Of a stretch of 44,557 nucleotides of DNA, positions 1-7,948 are shown in pieces (position 1 is the stretch's first letter; every line of letters starts with the position of its first letter). The stretch spans positions 1 through 44,557 of the forward strand of contig CAZQHK010000034.1 of the NCBI GenBank assembly GCA_964593455.1, read 5' to 3'. A model generated the notes under the pieces. The model worked only from the letters and a program-made list of their open reading frames with translations, made no database searches and was not told the origin of the DNA. The translations under genes and the position numbers were made by a program. This DNA is from CAZQHK01 sp964593455 (GTDB lineage Bacteria; Muiribacteriota; CAYSPT01).

Positions 1-1653
1 CGTGAAATTGTCTTTCCCCAAAACCACAGAGTAGCTGTTCAAGAGAAATTCCTTGTTTTCGGCAATGTATCGGAATATTTCTGTATCCAGTAATCGATGC
101 TGCTGACGGGCGATCTTGAAAAACGATCCCGTCCCGCGAGGAAAACGGGTGCTCTCAACGATGTATTTTATCACTTCTTGTTCACTTGAAGACATGATAG
201 TTTTTAAGCGGTTTAAAGATTCAATAAGATCTTGATTACGGTAGATATCATGAATATTCTCTATCAAGTTGTTCAGCCGTTCCCTGGAATCATACTCGAT
301 ATTGCACATTGATTCGAATTCTTTTGTCTTCACAACAGAAGGCCAGTTGATGAAAATCTGGTCATAGGCAATGGCATCGCCGAGAGGCCCCGGTACTTCA
401 AGATAATTCAAGCAGTTATTGCTGAGGAGTCTAAGATGACGATGCCTGTTTAACATGGTGTCTATCTCGCTGGATGAAAGGTATTTTTCTTGATACTGGT
501 CAGGAAAAACCGTACCCCATCCTTCATCTCCATAGATTTGGATCGGGTACTTGCTGTCAATCCAGCTGATAGTTTCGTATTTCAGAAAGTGGGTTATGTA
601 ATAAAACAGCTGAAACAATATCATGCAGTGTTTGGATTTGGTATAGTCATCTGGCTGGCTACTGCTTAAAATCAGATGCCGCATGGCCAGAAACCATAAT
701 TGTATGTCAGTAAGCACTGTTTCTTTATCGATGTTGTCGAGAATGTATAAAATAAAGGGCAAAAAAGATTTCACTTCCCAGGCTCTTGAATGGCTCAGAA
801 CCAGCAGAGGCCTTCTTTCAGGGGGAGATACCTGGCTGGGAGCAGGCTCGTAATGTTGTATGATGGGAACATAATATATATTACGGTTGTCGTATTTCTT
901 ATCCCAATAGATATTGAGAATTGGATAGGCCGTTAAACGGATGCATGGACTGGTATATAAAGCTCTGATCAATAGTCCGTTTGAAGCAAACTCCGCATGA
1001 TCTGCATCCACCCCAATAAACTCCACCCCACAATGAGCAAGGAGGGCCGGCAGGAAAATTGAGTATTTTTGCATAAAGGATTCCAAGACGTAATAATTAG
1101 TGCTGACGATTTTTTTTATTTTCTTCTCGCTGATCTCTCGCAGCAGATCTTCGGCCGTAAATTCATAATCGTTTGTTTCCCATACTCGTTTTAGCGAGTT
1201 CCATCCGCTTGGATAGGTCATAAGATACAGTTGTTTTGGATAGAGAGTTTTCCAATGTTCGTAAAAATCTATCAAACGACCGTCTTCTTGATATGTGTAA
1301 AAAAGGATGTTTTCGTTTTGTTCGGCTTTTCCCCTGGTATCCGCATGGGTGGTGATGGTTTTGTTGGTGGCCGAAAAGACTTTGTTAATGAAAATGTAGA
1401 CACTCTGGTAGACAAGTTCAGCATTGCGATCAACCTGCTCCATATGACAATGTACGGTAACATTATTGGCAGGCAAGGCGAGCAAGGTACTCTTCAAACG
1501 ATACAATATCCAGTAGGAAATATAATTGGTTTCTGCCGGCGTCACGTTACTGAGTTTTAAACAATGCTCTGTCTCATCATTATCCAGACAGGCTTTGACC
1601 GACACACTGCTGGCTCGAAAAGCAAGTTTAATAACCAAACTCTGTACAGGCAT
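1..1653 (-). CDS. Possible CgeB-like glycosyltransferase, 3' end outside window
   Basis: The minus strand is open from an ATG at 1653 to the window edge (551 codons, no stop), so the C-terminus is missing. An in-frame TGA lies just upstream and a GAGG motif sits about 11 nt before the ATG; with the promoter at 1682-1710 this fixes the start. The N-terminal half is unremarkable. The second half contains 'IQIYGDEGWGTVFP' followed by a stretch ending 'YLEVPGPLGDAIAYD' and 'YDSRERLNNLIENIHDIYR'. Its order resembles the C-terminal half of CgeB-type GT-B glycosyltransferases (iyGd-W, Tyr-rich linker, then a 'Y-s-eeL' segment). That match is by eye, so the function is tentative. It would act in the cytoplasm on a sugar-nucleotide donor. 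No signal peptide or membrane segment is seen. The gene is visibly AT-richer than its neighbours, which may mean horizontal acquisition. The frame itself is well supported by continuous coding character. Confidence 0.7.
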   Translation of the reverse strand, partial: MPVQSLVIKLAFRASSVSVKACLDNDETEHCLKLSNVTPAETNYISYWILYRLKSTLLALPANNVTVHCHMEQVDRNAELVYQSVYIFINKVFSATNKTITTHADTRGKAEQNENILFYTYQEDGRLIDFYEHWKTLYPKQLYLMTYPSGWNSLKRVWETNDYEFTAEDLLREISEKKIKKIVSTNYYVLESFMQKYSIFLPALLAHCGVEFIGVDADHAEFASNGLLIRALYTSPCIRLTAYPILNIYWDKKYDNRNIYYVPIIQHYEPAPSQVSPPERRPLLVLSHSRAWEVKSFLPFILYILDNIDKETVLTDIQLWFLAMRHLILSSSQPDDYTKSKHCMILFQLFYYITHFLKYETISWIDSKYPIQIYGDEGWGTVFPDQYQEKYLSSSEIDTMLNRHRHLRLLSNNCLNYLEVPGPLGDAIAYDQIFINWPSVVKTKEFESMCNIEYDSRERLNNLIENIHDIYRNQDLIESLNRLKTIMSSSEQEVIKYIVESTRFPRGTGSFFKIARQQHRLLDTEIFRYIAENKEFLLNSYSVVLGKDNFT

Positions 1654-1681
1654 CAAAGATCAAATCCTCATTTTTATCGGC

Positions 1682-1710
1682 AGTATAGCATCGCCGCACG
1701 GTATCATCAA
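1682..1710 (-). promoter_or_regulatory. Sigma70-type promoter for the 1653 gene
   Basis: On the minus strand TTGATG (1710-1705) and TATACT (1687-1682) are separated by 17 bp. A TG dinucleotide one base before the -10 gives an extended -10. The predicted transcription start near 1675 leaves a leader of about 22 nt that contains the GAGG ribosome-binding motif. Confidence 0.6.
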
Positions 1711-1765
1711 TAAGACTCTCGACCCTCAAAGTTTAATGGCGCAACTGGATTCGAGCAAAAAAATT

Positions 1766-1794
1766 TTGATTTAGACGAAGTGGAATGCTATAGT
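1766..1794 (+). promoter_or_regulatory. Sigma70-type promoter for the methyltransferase
   Basis: TTGATT (1766-1771) and TATAGT (1789-1794) are spaced by 17 bp. The predicted start near 1801 gives a leader of about 49 nt before the ATG at 1850. Together with the divergent promoter at 1682-1710 it fills most of the 196-bp gap between the two genes. Confidence 0.5.
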
Positions 1795-1849
1795 ATCTCA
1801 ATAACCAGTTGATGCAATGATTTTACCTCGGAGATGGGGTGGCTGAGAA

Positions 1850-2563
1850 ATGGATGGTCAGGGGCCGACTTTTGACACCGATCGTTATGACCGCATGGTG
1901 AAGGAATTGTACGAGAAATACGGAACGGTGACATTGCCGCCGGAATATTCATACTACGTGCGGGAAAACATGGTCCAGTTCCTGATACGGTTGGCCCGGT
2001 ACAAGTTCGTGGCCAAACATCTCTCTGTAAACGATGATGTGCTGGAAGTGGGCTGTGCTTCCGGGCTGGGTACGATTTTTCTCTCACAGTTATGCCATTC
2101 GGTCACGGCCATCGACCGTAATTCGCAGTCGATCGAAGAAGCCCGCAACTTGAGTAAACGGGAAAATGTGTTTTTCCAGATACAGGATTTTGCGGACTTT
2201 TCTTCTGATCGGGGCTTCGATGTCCTGGTGAGCCTCGATGTCCTGGAACACATGTCTGTTGAAGAAGGTAGAAAATTCATTGCCCGGGCGGCGGACACGA
2301 TAAAAGCTGACGGCATGCTGGTAATCGGGACTCCTAGCCTCTACTCCTACGAGCACCAGGGCGATTTGAGCCAGGCCGCCCACGTGAAGTGCTATGATCT
2401 TAGCGAGCTTAAAGACCTGATATCAGGTAGTTTTGGCCGGGTCCTTTCCTTTTCCATGAACGACGAACTCGTACACACGGGACATCCCAAGATGGCGTGG
2501 TATTACTTCGTGTTGGCCTTCTATCCCCGACGGGGGCACCTGAGTCAAAATCAGTCCGAATGA
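1850..2563 (+). CDS. Class I SAM-dependent methyltransferase
   Basis: 237 aa, soluble. Residues 64-74 (VLEVGCASGLG) are the glycine-rich SAM-binding motif I. The acidic motif II follows at 'VTAIDR' (Asp89), and 'FDVLVSLDVLEHM' is the motif IV region typical of the Methyltransf_11/25 and UbiG-like families. These enzymes transfer a methyl group from SAM; the acceptor cannot be read from sequence. The C-terminal third (from about residue 165) contains 'GTPSLYSYEHQGDLSQAAH', as in small-molecule or glycan methyltransferases where a 'TPN' element precedes a His. The gene is divergent from a possible glycosyltransferase, which would suit sugar or surface-polymer modification, but this is inference. 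The ATG at 1850 has only a weak, distant GGAG upstream; an ATG at residue 16 is the alternative start. It is convergent with cysS, 25 bp away. Confidence 0.85.
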   Translation: MDGQGPTFDTDRYDRMVKELYEKYGTVTLPPEYSYYVRENMVQFLIRLARYKFVAKHLSVNDDVLEVGCASGLGTIFLSQLCHSVTAIDRNSQSIEEARNLSKRENVFFQIQDFADFSSDRGFDVLVSLDVLEHMSVEEGRKFIARAADTIKADGMLVIGTPSLYSYEHQGDLSQAAHVKCYDLSELKDLISGSFGRVLSFSMNDELVHTGHPKMAWYYFVLAFYPRRGHLSQNQSE

Positions 2564-2588
2564 GCATGGTGTCACCGGTCGAAAAAAA

Positions 2589-3971
2589 TTAGCTTTTTCT
2601 CCAGCGGACACCGTCTTTGGTGTCTTCCAGGATGACGCCTCGTTCTTTCAACTGGTCACGGATACGGTCAGAGGTAGCGAAATCCTTTTCTTTGCGGGCC
2701 TGCTCCCGTTGTTGCACGAGTTGCTCTATCTCGCCGGTGAGCTCCATTTTCTCATCCTCGAGGAGGTCCAGGGCGAACACTCTGTCCATGGTTTCAACGG
2801 TTGTCAGCTTTGCTTGCGGATCCATCTCCGGGTCCCTCAGCATCTCCCACAAAACCGCCAGCGCCTGCGGCATGTTGAGATCGTCATTGATCGCCGCTTT
2901 GAAAGGGGCCAGATAATCCTTCGGTGTGCCTTTCCCGGTATTTGATTTCAGGTCCCTGATGATGTTTTTGAGTCGGTCATACGTGTTGCGGGCGTAGGTC
3001 AGGGCCGGCAGGGAGAAATTCAATTTCTTCCGGTAATGGGCATTGAGACATAAGTAGCGGTAATCAAGCGGTTTGAATCCGCTTGTTTCCAATTCGGAGA
3101 TGGTGTAGAGTCCGCCGGTGCTCTTACTTATTTTCTCTCCCTTGAAGGTCAGAAAGGCTCCATGGAGCCAGAAGCGTACCCAGGGCTTGACTCCAAAAGC
3201 CGCCTCCGACTGGGCAATCTCGTTGGTGTGATGGACGGCGATGTGGTCTTCGCCGCCGGTATGTATGTCGAACTGCTTTCCCAGGTACAAAGACGACATG
3301 GCCGAGCACTCCACATGCCAGCCCGGAAATCCTAAACCCCAGGGTGAGTCCCACTCCTGCTGTCTCAGCCCGGGTTCTTCGGAGAACTTCCAGAGGACAA
3401 AATCAGTGGGGTTTCGTTTTTCCCGCATATCGGTCCGGAAACCGGCCTGGAGTCCATCGACCTTGAGTCGCGCCAGTTTACCGTAATCCTGGAGTTTTGA
3501 GGTGTCAAAATAGATCCCGTCCGACGTGCGGTAGGTGTACCCTTTTTCGTCCAGTGCCCTGACCAGCTCGATTTGGTCCTGAAGATGCTCCGTTGCTTTG
3601 CACCAGGTGTCGGGTGGGAGGATGTTCAGCTTGGCCAGGTCTTCCTTGAAAACGCCCCAGTAGTGATTGGCGATGTCTGCGGCCCGCCGGCCTTCCTGTT
3701 TTGCCGCTTTCTCCATCTTGTCTTCGCCGGTGTCCGCGTCGCTGGTCAGATGCCCAACGTCGGTGACGTTCATGACATGGTTCACCCGGTAGCCGTTGTA
3801 AAGCAGGACCCGTTTGAGCTCATCGGCGAAGATATAGCTTCTGAGATTACCGATATGTTGGTACCAGTACACGGTGGGCCCGCAGGTGTAAAGCCCGACG
3901 GTATCCGGTTCAAGCGAATCAAACACTTCTTTCCGCCTGATCATGGTATTATACAGATTGAGTTGTGGCAT
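2589..3971 (-). CDS. cysS: Cysteinyl-tRNA synthetase
   Basis: 460 aa, matching the usual class I CysRS length (about 460). It charges tRNA-Cys with cysteine in the cytoplasm. The zinc/substrate pocket starts at Cys30 in 'YTCGPTVYWYQHIGN'; HIGN (39-42) is the HIGH-box variant common outside enterobacteria. The second zinc Cys is in 'GFPGWHVECSAMS' and the His ligands are in 'GGEDHIAVHHTNEIAQSEA'. The KMSKS loop is KISKS at 280-284. The C-terminal helical DALR-type region is present and ends with the usual 'GVRW' element. A GGGAGG motif lies about 11 nt before the ATG. The gene stands alone, divergent from the WD40 kinase. No T-box-like leader was recognised in the 214-bp upstream gap. Confidence 0.97.
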   Translation of the reverse strand: MPQLNLYNTMIRRKEVFDSLEPDTVGLYTCGPTVYWYQHIGNLRSYIFADELKRVLLYNGYRVNHVMNVTDVGHLTSDADTGEDKMEKAAKQEGRRAADIANHYWGVFKEDLAKLNILPPDTWCKATEHLQDQIELVRALDEKGYTYRTSDGIYFDTSKLQDYGKLARLKVDGLQAGFRTDMREKRNPTDFVLWKFSEEPGLRQQEWDSPWGLGFPGWHVECSAMSSLYLGKQFDIHTGGEDHIAVHHTNEIAQSEAAFGVKPWVRFWLHGAFLTFKGEKISKSTGGLYTISELETSGFKPLDYRYLCLNAHYRKKLNFSLPALTYARNTYDRLKNIIRDLKSNTGKGTPKDYLAPFKAAINDDLNMPQALAVLWEMLRDPEMDPQAKLTTVETMDRVFALDLLEDEKMELTGEIEQLVQQREQARKEKDFATSDRIRDQLKERGVILEDTKDGVRWRKS

Positions 3972-4096
3972 GCTTCAATAAACCTCCCAGGGGTTATTAA
4001 AACGCTACGAGTCTGTCCAAGTATTCTGCTTTGCTCGATATAGTCCTTCGTTTAATGATAATTATTTCTCCGACAAACTCCTAGCTATTGTAATAC

Positions 4097-4117
4097 GGTT
4101 GCCAGCCTGTGGCAACC
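4097..4117. promoter_or_regulatory. Perfect 7-bp inverted repeat upstream of kinase and cysS
   Basis: GGTTGCC (4097-4103) and GGCAACC (4111-4117) are perfect reverse complements around a 7-nt spacer. It lies in the divergent intergenic region, 69 bp before the kinase ATG and about 125 bp before the cysS start. No T-tract follows on either strand, so it is not a simple terminator. An operator or a leader hairpin are the options. No other clear regulatory site was seen in this gap. Confidence 0.35.
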
Positions 4118-4185
4118 CAGGCCTCGTTCCATTCTCCTTGCTCCTGTGACTGCCGTCCTGTTATCCTTGTTAAAAGTCCCCGACT

Positions 4186-7100
4186 ATGGATAATTTCGAC
4201 GACATTCATCCCGATTCGAAAGATATCGCTGCCGGGAAAAACGGTGGAGGCCATCCAGACAATCCGCTTCTTGATAAAGTCCTCAACCGGAAGCGCCAGC
4301 GCCGTCCCGGCTCATCCCTGGACGATGCCCTGCATGACCTGGCGGCCTACCAGGGATCGGAGTACGGCAGCGACACCATTATCGAGCCGGCCGAAGCGGG
4401 AGTCGCCGAAGAAAAACCGGACCCCGGAGACAGCCCGTTTTCCCGCACCGGCGCAAATGAAGACAAGTATGTGGTTTCCGGCGAGGTGGGCCGGGGTGGT
4501 ATGGGAGTTATTTTAACCGCTTACGATTCGGATATCCGTCGTGATGTAGCCATGAAAGTCATCACCGGAGACTGGCAGGAATCGCGCGAATTCATCGAAC
4601 GGTTCATCAAGGAAGCGCAGGTCCAGGGCCAGCTCGAACATCCTAATATCTGCCCGGTCCACGAACTCGGAGTCGATGACAGCGGCCAGGTCTATTTCAC
4701 CATGAAAATGGTCCAGGGGGCTTCACTGGCCGACATGATCATACGGACCAAGGAGAGTTCAGGTGCGGATGAACCGAAACGGCTCACCGATGTACTGAAT
4801 ATCTTCCTTAAGATCTGTGACGGTATCGCCTTTGCCCACTCACGGGAGATTATCCACCGCGACTTGAAGCCGGACAATATCATGGTTGGGGATTTCGGTG
4901 AGGTCTACGTGATGGACTGGGGGCTGGCCAAGATTTTGAGTGTCGAGGAAGACAAGAGCCAGGATGGACTCTTTATCGCCTCCCCGGCAGACCGGAGTGA
5001 TACCATGCGGACCATGACCGGTTCGATAGTCGGGACTCCGGCTTACATGCCGCCGGAGCAGGCCGGGGGCCTGGTGGAAAAGATGGATGAACGATCGGAC
5101 ATCTATTCCCTGGGAGCGCTTCTATATGAACTGCTCACACTGGCGCCGCCGTTTAGCGCGGAAAATCCCTGGGCCATCCTGAGCAAGATCGGCCAAGAAA
5201 AGCCGTTATCCCCGTCTCGCCGCCACCCTAACGGGAATATCTCACCGGAACTCGATTCCATTGTCATGAAATGCCTGGAGAAGAAGAAGGAAAACCGCTA
5301 CCAATCGGTCCAGGATCTCAAGCTCGAGATCGAGCTGTTTCTCTCCGGGCGGCCCATTGGCGCCATGGAATACAGTCTCTGGCGGGTATTTTTCAAATGG
5401 GTATTCAGAAACAAGGCTCTGGCCTTGTCCGTTTTGACGGTCCTGGTCATTCTCATGGTCTCTTTTGCCGTCTCCTATATCCGTATATCAGCCTCCGAGC
5501 GGGAGGCGGTGAAACAACGGGACCGGGCAGATGAACAACGGCAAATAGCCGAAGCCCAGAAGAGCTTCGCGGAAAAACAAAAAAGTATGGCCGAACAACA
5601 GCGGACCCGGGCCGAGGCCGAACGGCAGGCAGCCGATCAACAGCGGCGTTCAGCCGAGAAGAACGAGCTTGTAGGCCGACTTAACCTGGCCATGGTATAC
5701 GAGGAGAAGAAAGATATCGGGTCGGCTCTCGATCTTTATAGCAGGCTCAAAGAGGATATGAAGAAAAAAGGGATCAACGTGTGTCCCTTTATCGATCTCA
5801 TGCAATGGCGTACCGTTTACAACGAAGGGAGAAGTATCAAGTCCGTGGCTACTGCCAGTGGTTGGGGCTCCTCCTTCACGTGTGTCGAATTCGCCGCCCA
5901 GGCCAATGTCCTGGCCATCGGCAGCAGCGATCTGACGGTCCAGTTGTGGAATCCTCTGACCGGAAAGCTGCTGGGAAGCATCAAGGGACATCAGGTGCCG
6001 ACCACGTGTTTGGCCTTCAGCCTGGACGGCCGCTTGATGGCCACCGGGGACTCGGCTTCCACCATCAAGATCTGGGATCTTAAGCAGCAGCGTGAGGTCG
6101 TGTCACTGGTTGATCCCACCTTGCAAACCGGTACCGCGCACACGCGTGCGGTGAAGTGCCTGACATTCAGCCCAGATGGCAAAAAGCTGGCCTCGGGTGG
6201 TGATGAGATCATCAAGATATGGGATGTAGAGACCGGGAAGGTTATCAACTCCATATGGGGACATATGAGAAGTATTTATACCCTGGCTTTCAGCCCCGAT
6301 GGAAAGTATCTGGCGTCCTCCGGCAAAGACGGTAAGGTCAAGTTATGGGACGCGAAAGATGGGCAGCTCCTCGAAACGCTTCATGAGCACTGGAAAGTCG
6401 TAAGAAAACTGGTATTCAGCCCCGATGGCGGCATATTGGCCTCGGCCAGCGATGATTTCAGCATCAGATTGTGGGACATGGAAGCCAAGCGGCTGTTGAC
6501 CACGCTTCGGGGGCACACCTATGATGTCTATTCCCTGGCGTTCAGTCCCGATGGCAGGATCTTGATCTCGGGTAGTGGCGACAATACGGTCCGTTTCTGG
6601 GATCTCGAGCGGTTGAGCCTCATCAGCACCTTCCGAGAGCACCAGAGCGCGGTAAATTCGGTTTCCTTCAGCTCAGACGGCCGGACGGCCGCCACTGCCA
6701 GCAATGACGGAACGGTCAAGGTCTGGTCGCTGGCCCGCGAGGACATGGTCCGGACAGTGAACCTCGGTGATTTGAAAGTCCGGCACATAACCTTCAGTCC
6801 GGACGGTTCGAAGATGGCAATAGGACCCTGGGCACCGAAAATGGTGCCCGTTCTATTCATCGATCCCGAAACCGGCGGGATTACCGACCGTTTCATGAAG
6901 CACGGCAGCAGTGTCCGCTGCGTGACCTTCAGCCCCGACGGAAAATTGATTGCCACCGGCGGTGATGACGGTGTGATAAAACTGGGGGACGTAGCCTCGC
7001 GCGAAGAAATAGTGGCCCTCGATTTTGAAAAAGAGGAACCGACGACTTTTCTGTCGGCTCTGTTCTCGGCCGCATCCGAGATGTGGAACATGGAGGCCAG

Positions 7101-7734
7101 AGCCGGCTGGAGCAAGGATATCGCCTGTGTGGCCTTCAGTCCTGATGGTAAGCTGCTGGCTGCCGGCGGCGGTAAGAGAACCGTCAAACTCTGGGATGTG
7201 GCCACCCACCAGGTGGTACACACGTTTACAGAGTGCGAGAATGACGTGTACGTCCTGGCTTTCAGCCCTGACGGCAAACTCCTCTTCGGTGGCGGCCGGG
7301 GAATAGGGCTCACGGTCTGGGACCTCGAGAACCGCCGGTTCATCAAGCAACATGAGAAACCGTCCAGCGTCACCCGTGATTTTTCTATCAGTCCCGACGG
7401 CCGGTTGTTGGCGGTTGCCGCTGATGGCGGACTCATTGCTTTGTGGGATATGGAAAACATGGAATGCATTTCCGTTTTTCGGGAGCATATCGGGCGGGTC
7501 AACTCGGTGGACTTCCATCCTGATGGGCGGGTGTTGGCTTCGGCAGGTAACGATGCTTCGGTTAAACTTTGGGACATTAAGACCGGCGAATGTCTCCTGA
7601 CGTTGCGGGAGCACGAGAGTGACGTGGAATCGGTGGCCTTCAGTCCCGACGGAAAACTTCTGGTCTCCGGCGGCCGTGACTGCACGTTCCGGATCTGGAA
7701 GTTAGGCCAGGCTCTCAAACCTTTTGAACTGTAA
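4186..7734 (+). CDS. Transmembrane Ser/Thr protein kinase with 14 WD40 repeats
   Basis: 1182 aa. Domains in order: an acidic N-terminal tail (1-95); a Hanks-type kinase with glycine loop 'GEVGRGGMG' (about 98-106), ATP lysine Lys124, catalytic Asp226 in 'HRDLKPDN', metal-binding motif DWG at 244-246 in place of DFG, and 'GTPAYMPPEQAG'; one membrane helix (about 410-432); a Gln/Glu/Ala-rich coiled coil (about 435-510); then 14 WD40 units from about residue 555, enough for two seven-bladed propellers. Most units carry 'FSPDGK-LASG-D--IKLWD'. The order implies a cytoplasmic kinase and a propeller sensor or scaffold across the membrane, though the topology is inferred. DWG is common in planctomycete-like kinases and is not by itself a defect. 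An in-frame TAA at 4171 limits upstream extension, and there is no strong ribosome-binding site at 4186. The partner phosphatase could be the FHA-PP2C protein at 13411-15213. Confidence 0.95.
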   Translation: MDNFDDIHPDSKDIAAGKNGGGHPDNPLLDKVLNRKRQRRPGSSLDDALHDLAAYQGSEYGSDTIIEPAEAGVAEEKPDPGDSPFSRTGANEDKYVVSGEVGRGGMGVILTAYDSDIRRDVAMKVITGDWQESREFIERFIKEAQVQGQLEHPNICPVHELGVDDSGQVYFTMKMVQGASLADMIIRTKESSGADEPKRLTDVLNIFLKICDGIAFAHSREIIHRDLKPDNIMVGDFGEVYVMDWGLAKILSVEEDKSQDGLFIASPADRSDTMRTMTGSIVGTPAYMPPEQAGGLVEKMDERSDIYSLGALLYELLTLAPPFSAENPWAILSKIGQEKPLSPSRRHPNGNISPELDSIVMKCLEKKKENRYQSVQDLKLEIELFLSGRPIGAMEYSLWRVFFKWVFRNKALALSVLTVLVILMVSFAVSYIRISASEREAVKQRDRADEQRQIAEAQKSFAEKQKSMAEQQRTRAEAERQAADQQRRSAEKNELVGRLNLAMVYEEKKDIGSALDLYSRLKEDMKKKGINVCPFIDLMQWRTVYNEGRSIKSVATASGWGSSFTCVEFAAQANVLAIGSSDLTVQLWNPLTGKLLGSIKGHQVPTTCLAFSLDGRLMATGDSASTIKIWDLKQQREVVSLVDPTLQTGTAHTRAVKCLTFSPDGKKLASGGDEIIKIWDVETGKVINSIWGHMRSIYTLAFSPDGKYLASSGKDGKVKLWDAKDGQLLETLHEHWKVVRKLVFSPDGGILASASDDFSIRLWDMEAKRLLTTLRGHTYDVYSLAFSPDGRILISGSGDNTVRFWDLERLSLISTFREHQSAVNSVSFSSDGRTAATASNDGTVKVWSLAREDMVRTVNLGDLKVRHITFSPDGSKMAIGPWAPKMVPVLFIDPETGGITDRFMKHGSSVRCVTFSPDGKLIATGGDDGVIKLGDVASREEIVALDFEKEEPTTFLSALFSAASEMWNMEARAGWSKDIACVAFSPDGKLLAAGGGKRTVKLWDVATHQVVHTFTECENDVYVLAFSPDGKLLFGGGRGIGLTVWDLENRRFIKQHEKPSSVTRDFSISPDGRLLAVAADGGLIALWDMENMECISVFREHIGRVNSVDFHPDGRVLASAGNDASVKLWDIKTGECLLTLREHESDVESVAFSPDGKLLVSGGRDCTFRIWKLGQALKPFEL

Positions 7735-7754
7735 TGTGAATTCCGTCGTATAAT
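7724..7754 (+). promoter_or_regulatory. Candidate promoter upstream of SGNH gene
   Basis: A perfect TATAAT (7749-7754) has TTGAAC (7724-7729) upstream with a long 19-bp spacer. The -35 overlaps the end of the kinase gene. The transcript would start near 7761, immediately before the 50-bp direct repeats, and carry a leader of about 190 nt. Confidence 0.4.
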
Positions 7755-7762
7755 ATTATGAT

Positions 7763-7852
7763 GGGATGAACACGGACATCCCTGGCGGGCTGCCGGTTAT
7801 CCCGGGAGCGTTGGGGTGAACACGGACAACTCTCCGGGGTGTCGGTTATCCC
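7763..7852 (+). repeat. Two imperfect direct repeats, 50-bp period
   Basis: Units at 7763-7803 and 7813-7852 share TGAACACGGACA near the start and CGGTTATCCC at the end, with a divergent middle. No third unit is evident. They lie in the non-coding leader of the SGNH gene at 7949. Their function is unknown; they could be a tandem regulator-binding site or an old duplication. Confidence 0.6.
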
Positions 7853-7948
7853 AAAGGCGGGCGCGGATGCGGCTAACAGGTCCTATAGTGTTTTACCTGC
7901 GGGATGTCCGCTGTTTCATCATCCTGTTCCAAAGAGAATAGAAGAGAC

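Noticed and set aside
6528..7718. 396-codon open frame on the minus strand inside the WD40 region
   Set aside because: It is antisense to repeated FSPDG/LWD codons of the kinase; its Ser/Pro-rich product is an effect of codon use, without motifs or ribosome-binding site.
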